A DNA stretch of 53,263 bases, from the NCBI GenBank assembly GCA_013694695.1, contig JACDBX010000098.1, forward strand, positions 1 to 53,263, given 5' to 3'. The notes beneath the pieces are model-generated. The model was given only the letters and a program-made list of their open reading frames with translations. It ran no database searches and was not told the DNA's origin. This DNA is from Gemmatimonadales bacterium (lineage in GTDB: Bacteria > Gemmatimonadota > Gemmatimonadetes > Gemmatimonadales > GWC2-71-9). Positions 48,422-53,263 of the stretch are shown here, one piece after another (positions within the stretch are counted from its first letter, which is position 1; the number at the start of each line of letters is the position of its first letter). The translations under genes and the position numbers were made by a program.

Positions 48422-49560
48422 CAACGACCTCCCACCCCGTGTTTCCGGAGGATGGTGCGTACCGAGTCGATTGGCAGCGCCGTCACCGTGCGCCGCGCGG
48501 AGCTCATGTCCGTTGCCCGGAAGAGCGAGTTGTAGATCGCCTCCTCCGTGGCTTCGATCGTCGCCTGGAAGATCGGCGAGATCGCATCATCGGCGAGCAT
48601 CCGTACTGCGCGAGCGGGACCCTCCCCCTGTCGACGGCGCACATCGGTGGAGGTCGAGAACGCGATTACGTAGTCGCCGGAGCCGTTGGACGCATCGGAT
48701 CCGGTGCGGCCAAGTCCCAGCATTGCCCGTGCGGCGACGCGTTCGAGCTGGTGGTCACTGAGCGGCGCATCGGTGGCCACCACGATGATCACCGATCCGT
48801 CTCCACGTTCCTGCATGAGCTGGTTGCGGTATGAGTGGCGCCCCAGCTCCTTCCCCACCGGAGCGCCGAGCACCTGGAGCACGCCGCCAAAGTTGGATTG
48901 CACGAGCACGCCCACCGTGAACCCTCCGAGTGATGCGGGCAGGCGCCTCGACGACGTGCCAATTCCGCCCTTCCACCCGAAAGCGATCGTGCCAGTGCCG
49001 GCACCCACGCTCCCCTCGGCGACCACACCGCCGCTCGCCGACTCGAGCGCCGCGACCACATGCAATGCACTGATCGGACGGGACCGTATCGCGTTCAAGC
49101 CGCCGTCGTTGGTCTCGGCCACGACCGGATTGATCGACCGGACCTGGGCCATTCCGGGCAGGGCCAGTTGCCAGGCCACCATTGCATCGGCGGCGCGCCA
49201 TACGCAAAGGGTGCAGGTGAGCAGGATCGGTGTCTCGAGCTCACCGAGTTCGGAGACCTGGGTCGAACCAATGAACTTGCCGAACCCATTGCCGACGTGA
49301 AGGCCGGCGGGAACCCGGTCGAGAAAGGGATTGCCGTCATGCGGGAGGATGGCCGTCACGCCGGTGCGAATCGAATCGCCAACCACCACGGTCGTGTGGC
49401 CGACCCGCACCCCAGCCACATCGGTGATCGCGTTGAACTCGCCCGGCGTGAAGATGCCCGGCGCGACACCCAGGTCGCGGGCGCGAGGCCGATCCTGTGC
49501 CGTCAGGTGCGCCGACGCGAGCGCCGTGACGGCTGCGAACGCCAGGACGGGGCGGATCAT
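48421..49560 (-). CDS. P1-family (DmpA/BapA-like) peptidase
   Basis: 379 residues with a signal peptide (about 1-18). The family-S58 fold matures by autocleavage before a nucleophilic Ser or Thr: NAITDVAGVRVGHTTV at the N-terminus, ETNDGGLNAIRSR in the middle, GSVGAGTGTIAFGWKGGIGTSSR before the cleavage zone and VLVQSNFGG just after. DmpA-type enzymes release N-terminal D- or beta-amino acids from peptides. ATG 49560 overlaps the stop of the membrane protein gene (ATGA). Confidence 0.9.
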   Translation of the reverse strand: MIRPVLAFAAVTALASAHLTAQDRPRARDLGVAPGIFTPGEFNAITDVAGVRVGHTTVVVGDSIRTGVTAILPHDGNPFLDRVPAGLHVGNGFGKFIGSTQVSELGELETPILLTCTLCVWRAADAMVAWQLALPGMAQVRSINPVVAETNDGGLNAIRSRPISALHVVAALESASGGVVAEGSVGAGTGTIAFGWKGGIGTSSRRLPASLGGFTVGVLVQSNFGGVLQVLGAPVGKELGRHSYRNQLMQERGDGSVIIVVATDAPLSDHQLERVAARAMLGLGRTGSDASNGSGDYVIAFSTSTDVRRRQGEGPARAVRMLADDAISPIFQATIEATEEAIYNSLFRATDMSSARRTVTALPIDSVRTILRKHGVGGR

Positions 49561-49913
49561 CGAACCGCCCCCGGGCCCGCTCCGAGGATCACGCCGACAC
49601 CCGCGAGCGACACGACGAGCACCGGGATGATCGGATCCTGCAGGTGCATGACGGCAAGCGTCGACGCAAACCCGAAGCCCACGAGTCCGCCTATGGCCCC
49701 ACCACGCTGGCGATCAGCGTCGAGCCATCCGAAGGCGGCGACGAGTCTGATCGCACCGAGCAGAGCAAGCGTGCCGCCCACCATCGCCCCGACGAACAAT
49801 GCCTTCCGGCCAAACGCACTCCCCGCGATCGATCCAGCGAAGGCACCCGTTGCGGTGATGATCCAGATGAGCAGGACGAGACGGGCATGGCGCATGGGCG
49901 GTCGATTCACCAT
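49557..49913 (-). CDS. Small membrane protein of unknown function
   Basis: 118 residues with four predicted hydrophobic helices (about 10-30, 37-60, 70-88 and 92-112), linked by short loops. No motif identifies it. It overlaps the peptidase gene by four bases, indicating coupled translation. ATG 49913 is the assumed start; a second in-frame ATG is at 49895. On the minus strand TAGCTT lies about 20 bases upstream, near 49938. Confidence 0.65.
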   Translation of the reverse strand: MVNRPPMRHARLVLLIWIITATGAFAGSIAGSAFGRKALFVGAMVGGTLALLGAIRLVAAFGWLDADRQRGGAIGGLVGFGFASTLAVMHLQDPIIPVLVVSLAGVGVILGAGPGAVR

Positions 49914-49959
49914 CGAAGGGGAAGGGAGGAAAGCTATTCGCAGGATGGCCGGAGGCGCT

Positions 49960-50370
49960 TCACGAGGCCGAGCGATCGCGGCCTGCCAGAACGGCCGCCG
50001 CCGGAACCACGACGATGCCTACGAACCACATCCACGCCGGATGCGGGAAAGCCAGCAGGTTCATCGCGCAGACGAGAGTGAATAGCGCCGCAAAGATCAT
50101 GGTCGGCCACCGACCACCCTCGCGCCCTATCCGGAGCGCCGCAGTGGCACCGACCACGGCGGCAACGACCCACCCGGCAGCCACCATCAACATGGCGCCC
50201 ATCGGAATAAGCCCGGTGCGCATCGCATTCTCGATCTGGGTGCGATCGGTCGTGTCGACGCCGGTCGCGGGAAACAACCTCGATCCCAGGAACTCGAACA
50301 CCATCACGACGGCGCTGGCGGCAACCAGCGCAGTGATCACCGCAACGACACGGCGGACCATTGGGGACAT
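49960..50370 (-). CDS. Small membrane protein of unknown function
   Basis: 136 residues. The preferred start is ATG 50370 because GGAG lies six bases upstream; GTG 50391 would add seven residues. Four hydrophobic helices are predicted (about 5-25, 50-70, 80-100 and 105-125), with an extracytoplasmic loop near 28-50. I recognise no family. The following gene starts 46 bases past the stop. Confidence 0.65.
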   Translation of the reverse strand: MSPMVRRVVAVITALVAASAVVMVFEFLGSRLFPATGVDTTDRTQIENAMRTGLIPMGAMLMVAAGWVVAAVVGATAALRIGREGGRWPTMIFAALFTLVCAMNLLAFPHPAWMWFVGIVVVPAAAVLAGRDRSAS

Positions 50371-50412
50371 GTACGCTCCGGATTGTGGCACCTTGGGGGC
50401 ACGGCGCAGCGG

Positions 50413-50442
50413 AGGCGCCGTACCCGCGAAGATACGGCGCCT
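50413..50442 (-). terminator. Hairpin terminator of the zinc metallopeptidase gene
   Basis: Perfect 10-bp stem AGGCGCCGTA / TACGGCGCCT with a ten-base loop, 31 bases after the metallopeptidase stop on the minus strand. Short outer complementarity (GGCACG/CGTGCC) can extend it. Confidence 0.7.
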
Positions 50443-50472
50443 GCGTGCCGACGGCGAGTGGCCGGCTGGTTC

Positions 50473-51312
50473 CTACTGCCGGAATGTGTCGCAGGCGGCC
50501 GGATCACCCGAACTGGCACCGCGCCGAAACCACTCAACGCGCTGCGCCGAGGACCCATGGGTCCAGCTCTCCGGGTGTACCGTGCCCTGCGATTCCCGCT
50601 GAATCCGGTCGTCGCCAACCGCAGCCGCGGCGCCGATGCCCTCCTCCATGTCGCCGGGTTCGATCTGGCCGGCCTTGGCGGCTGCGTTGGCCCACACCCC
50701 GGCGTAGCAGTCAGCCTGCAGCTCCAGGCTCACCGAGAGCGCGTTTGCCGACCCCGGGTTCTGGCGCTGTGCGGCGCGTACGTCAGCCTCGGTGCCGAGG
50801 ACTCGCTGAACGTGGTGGCCGATCTCATGCGCCAGCACGTAGGCCTGCGCGAAATCACCGGGCGCACCGAAGCGTTCCCGGAGCTCACCGAAGAAACCGA
50901 GATCGATGTACACCTTTTCGTCCCCGGGGCAGTAGAACGGCCCGCTGGCGGCTTGGGCGGACCCGCACGCCGACTGCACGCGATCGCGGAACAGCACCAG
51001 CTTGGCGTCGTGGTAACGGTCCCCAAGCTTGCGGTGCCAGGTGGCCTGGGCGCTGTCGAGCACCGACGACACGAAGAGCACCTGCTGCTCCTCGGCAGGG
51101 TCGTTGATCGGCGCCTCGGCGACTGCACCGCCGCCACCAGCACCGGCGGCGCCGAGCAGGTCGAGCGGGTTCTGCTTCGTGATCACCGCGAAGAGGACCA
51201 GAATCGCGATCCCGCCGATCCCCATCCCGCCGATCCCGCCGGGAAGCCCCATCCCGCCGCCGCCACGCCGATCCTCGAGATTCGAGGAACGCCCCCCAGG
51301 TGTCCAGCGCAT
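50473..51312 (-). CDS. Neutral zinc metallopeptidase (YpfJ/KPN_02809 family)
   Basis: 279 residues. The N-terminus has a Gly-rich cytoplasmic start and one hydrophobic helix (about 33-48). The zinc motif is LAHEIGHHVQ, with the later ELQADCYAGVWA providing the Glu/Asp ligand region. Substrates of this family are unknown. GGAG six bases before ATG 51312 is the ribosome binding site. It could be cotranscribed with lepB about 100 bases upstream. Confidence 0.92.
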   Translation of the reverse strand: MRWTPGGRSSNLEDRRGGGGMGLPGGIGGMGIGGIAILVLFAVITKQNPLDLLGAAGAGGGGAVAEAPINDPAEEQQVLFVSSVLDSAQATWHRKLGDRYHDAKLVLFRDRVQSACGSAQAASGPFYCPGDEKVYIDLGFFGELRERFGAPGDFAQAYVLAHEIGHHVQRVLGTEADVRAAQRQNPGSANALSVSLELQADCYAGVWANAAAKAGQIEPGDMEEGIGAAAAVGDDRIQRESQGTVHPESWTHGSSAQRVEWFRRGASSGDPAACDTFRQ

Positions 51313-51414
51313 CGTTCACTCCACGTTTCGGGATTCCGGGACGTCAGCGGGACCGGCACGCCACCGATGGAAAGGGACGCCTGACCGCGGCGAACCGACA
51401 CCCGCCACCAGCGC

Positions 51415-52128
51415 TCAGCGCGGTACCGTGAAGAGTCGGCTCCAGCGAACAGCCGACACGAATGGCAGCGGCCGGTAGCTTGACGCGTCCCATGAGTAAT
51501 AGATGATCACGGGCGTGCCGCGGACGTTGCCGCGGGGCACGAATCCCCAGAATCTCGAATCCCGGGAATGGTCGCGATTGTCGCCCATCATCCACAGGGA
51601 ATCCTTCGGCACAACCAGCGGACCCCAATCGTGGACATCGGGGAGGTACTGCTCGGGGGCAGGACCGACGTACTGCGCGATGTGCATCGCCCGCATCCCG
51701 GCGCGGGACATCGAATCGAGTTTCCAGTCAGGTTCGAGCGACTGCGCAGCGGGCTCGGCGAGCCGCTGCGAGTTGCGGTACAGGGCGCCGTTTCGCATCG
51801 CGACGGTGTCGCCCGGAACGCCGATCAGCCGCTTGACCAGGATTGAGTCCTCCACCGGCGACATGAAGACCACGATGTCGTCGCTGCGCGGGTCCCGCAC
51901 AGCAGGCATGTGCGCATCGACAAGCGGTAGCTTCGCGCCGTACAGGAACTTGTTGACGAAGAGCACGTCGCCCACCATCAGCGTCCGTTCCATGCTGGGC
52001 GAAGGAATGAAGTAGGCCTGACCGATGAACGTGCTAAGCACCAGCCAGAGCGCGAGTGCCCAGGCGGCGGCCTTGATCCACTCGATCGCCTTCGACTGCA
52101 CAGACCCGCCTTTTCGCGCCGTGCTCAT
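51415..52128 (-). CDS. lepB: Type I signal peptidase
   Basis: 237 residues, inner membrane, one N-terminal helix (about 18-36). Catalytic Ser45 in IPSPSMERTL and Lys99 in ILVKRLIGVPGD form the Ser/Lys dyad; the box E motif GDNRDHSRDSR is intact. It removes signal peptides from exported proteins, many of which are encoded here. ATG 52128 overlaps the stop of an upstream msrA fragment (ATGA). Confidence 0.96.
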   Translation of the reverse strand: MSTARKGGSVQSKAIEWIKAAAWALALWLVLSTFIGQAYFIPSPSMERTLMVGDVLFVNKFLYGAKLPLVDAHMPAVRDPRSDDIVVFMSPVEDSILVKRLIGVPGDTVAMRNGALYRNSQRLAEPAAQSLEPDWKLDSMSRAGMRAMHIAQYVGPAPEQYLPDVHDWGPLVVPKDSLWMMGDNRDHSRDSRFWGFVPRGNVRGTPVIIYYSWDASSYRPLPFVSAVRWSRLFTVPR

Positions 52129-52232
52129 CGCGCCGCGCCGCGCATCGCGCGGAGCACGCCGGCCACCTCCTCGAACACCGCTTCGAGGCACCAGAAACAT
52201 CCTCCGCCGAAGGTGGCGGTCTCGATCGTCAT
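52125..52232 (-). pseudogene. msrA: Truncated msrA: 35-residue N-terminal remnant
   Basis: A 35-residue frame begins MTIETATFGGGCFWCLEAV, which is the catalytic-cysteine N-terminus of peptide methionine sulfoxide reductase A (GCFWC), and continues EEVAGVLR before losing similarity (MRGAAR) and stopping at TGA, which overlaps the lepB start. Full MsrA is about 160-210 residues, so over 80 percent of the gene is missing. GGAGG immediately upstream of ATG 52232 remains, so the remnant may still be translated and couple ribosomes onto lepB. Either a deletion joined msrA to lepB, or the fragment was kept as a leader peptide. Confidence 0.75.
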
Positions 52233-52346
52233 CGTTCCTCCAGAGTCGTGCAGAACCCGCTGAAGCCTACCACCGTTACGCTTCGTATGGACCCTTGTCC
52301 CCAGCCATGCGGGCCAGGCAGGCCCTCCCCTCTTCCGGACATCTTC

Positions 52347-53263
52347 GTGCTTCGACGCCTCGCCGCCCTGTTTCTGCTTCTCCCGCTGGCCGCGCCGCTC
52401 GGCGCCCAGGGGTCAAACCGCCCCGACAACCCTGCTGCGCTTTTCTCGCAGGTGCTCGACATCGTCTCGCGCACAGCGCTCGACTCGCTGTCGCAGGCCG
52501 CGGTGTTCGAGAAGGCAGCTCGCGGACTGGTAGCCGAACTCGGCGACCCGTACGCGTCACTCCTCTCGCCTGAAGACCTGGCCCGATTCCAACGCAATAC
52601 CATCGGGAATCGCTACGGTGGTATCGGCGCCACCGTCCGCAGCCAGGCCGACCGGGTCACCCTGTTCCGGGTCAACAACGGTACCCCGGCCTGGCTCGCG
52701 GGGCTGCGCGCAGGGGACCGGATCCTGAGCGTCGACGGCGTCGTGGTTTCCGGTATGTCGGTCGATTCCGTCACCAAGCATCTGCTGGGCGAACCGGGCA
52801 CCGGGATCGATGTCGTCTTCGTGCGCGCGGGGGAATCCGCCGAAAACCAGGCGCACATCGTCCGCAACGTGATCCGCGTTCCTGCGGTTCCGTTCACCCT
52901 GATGTTCGACGAGACCGTGGGGTACATCCCCATCCAGCGCTTCAATCGCACCGCCGCGGAGGACGTGGCGGCCGCCGTGCGGACGCTGTCGCAGGCCGGC
53001 GCGCGCAGGTTCGTCCTCGACCTACGCGGAAACGGCGGCGGCGATCTCGACGCCGCAGTGGCGATGGCGGGGCTGTTCCTCAAGGGCGGCGACGAAGTCG
53101 CGCGGGTGATCCATCGCGGCCAGCAACCCGTCGTCTACACCGTGGGCGAGGTGGTCGATATCGGCAACGCACCACTTGTCGTGCTCGTCAACGGCGGTTC
53201 GGCATCGGCATCCGAGATCGTCGCCGCAGCGCTCCAAGAGACCGAACGGGGAACACTCGTCGG
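52347..53263 (+). CDS. S41-family C-terminal processing peptidase, 3' end cut off
   Basis: At least 305 residues; the gene runs off the window. GTG 52347 opens a clean signal peptide (about 1-21, ending in GAQ); ATG 52287 would add 20 residues. An N-terminal helical part is followed by a PDZ domain (about 90-170, with RYGGIGATV and GLRAGDRILSVDG) and the protease core, including FVLDLRGNGGGDLDAAV and the nucleophile region VNGGSASASEIVAAAL. The Ser in GSASASEI is the expected catalytic residue; the Lys lies beyond the edge. Confidence 0.9.
   Translation, partial: MLRRLAALFLLLPLAAPLGAQGSNRPDNPAALFSQVLDIVSRTALDSLSQAAVFEKAARGLVAELGDPYASLLSPEDLARFQRNTIGNRYGGIGATVRSQADRVTLFRVNNGTPAWLAGLRAGDRILSVDGVVVSGMSVDSVTKHLLGEPGTGIDVVFVRAGESAENQAHIVRNVIRVPAVPFTLMFDETVGYIPIQRFNRTAAEDVAAAVRTLSQAGARRFVLDLRGNGGGDLDAAVAMAGLFLKGGDEVARVIHRGQQPVVYTVGEVVDIGNAPLVVLVNGGSASASEIVAAALQETERGTLV

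Overview
This is a gene-dense, high-GC chromosomal window with about 53 protein-coding genes, very short intergenic spaces, and no rRNA, tRNA, CRISPR array, insertion sequence or phage gene that I can see. No gene-free stretch exceeds 300 bases. Two sigma-70-type promoters with a TTGACA -35 box, a primary-like sigma factor, Omp85/TamB envelope genes, several lipobox lipoproteins and an Lgt transferase point to a diderm bacterium. The gene content and the style of the proteins (adrenodoxin-reductase-type flavoprotein, MoxR/chelatase-like AAA plus vWA pair, cytochrome c-FTR1 fusion, DxSM-repeat lipoprotein) suggest a Gemmatimonadota-like organism. That assignment is inference, with no marker sequence to prove it.

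Layout. (1) 2-7119, plus strand: eleven genes packed head to tail, nearly every junction being an ATGA-type overlap: TenI-like protein (cut by the window edge), thiS, thiG, rsmB, a PASTA protein, rpe, two TlpA-like thioredoxins, tsaD and lgt. (2) 7123-7305: a near-consensus promoter, a long imperfect hairpin and a strong terminator with no convincing reading frame, my best candidate for an undescribed small RNA. (3) 7337-21576, minus strand: an Omp85 (TamA/BamA-like) gene, tamB-like gene and lipid kinase; then a response regulator lacking the sigma-54 contact loop, a zinc-ribbon peptide, an NlpC/P60 hydrolase, a HAD phosphatase, a CYTH protein, an unknown membrane-anchored protein and acpS; then a cytochrome c-FTR1 iron permease. 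(4) 21644-28611, plus: oligopeptide-binding lipoprotein, one permease, dacB, an FprA-like reductase, a PduO-type adenosyltransferase and aroB. (5) 28884-37905: sigma factor, aldehyde dehydrogenase (minus), LON-domain protein and YgfZ-like protein, repeat lipoprotein (minus), AAA ATPase, then cytidylate-kinase-like and MFS genes (minus), then the vWA partner of the ATPase. (6) 37963-50370: M48 protease, ThrE-type exporter, a 13-repeat propeller lipoprotein, VanZ-like protein, SPFH protein with a tiny Arc-like regulator, phosphonatase-like HAD, lipoprotein, Ada, TauE-like exporter, RidA, P1/DmpA peptidase and small membrane proteins. (7) 50473-53263: neutral zinc metallopeptidase, lepB preceded by a 35-residue msrA remnant, and an S41 protease running off the end.

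Themes across the window. Translational coupling through overlapping stop and start codons is pervasive; in two places (rsmB, CYTH) protein homology plus a Shine-Dalgarno sequence point to a CTG start. At least six transcription-unit-leading genes have no Shine-Dalgarno sequence and instead carry a -10-like hexamer ending 5 or 6 bases before the start codon, the signature expected of leaderless mRNAs. Envelope biogenesis and protein quality control dominate the functions: OM assembly/lipid transport, lipoprotein modification, signal peptidase, periplasmic thiol chemistry and several metalloproteases.
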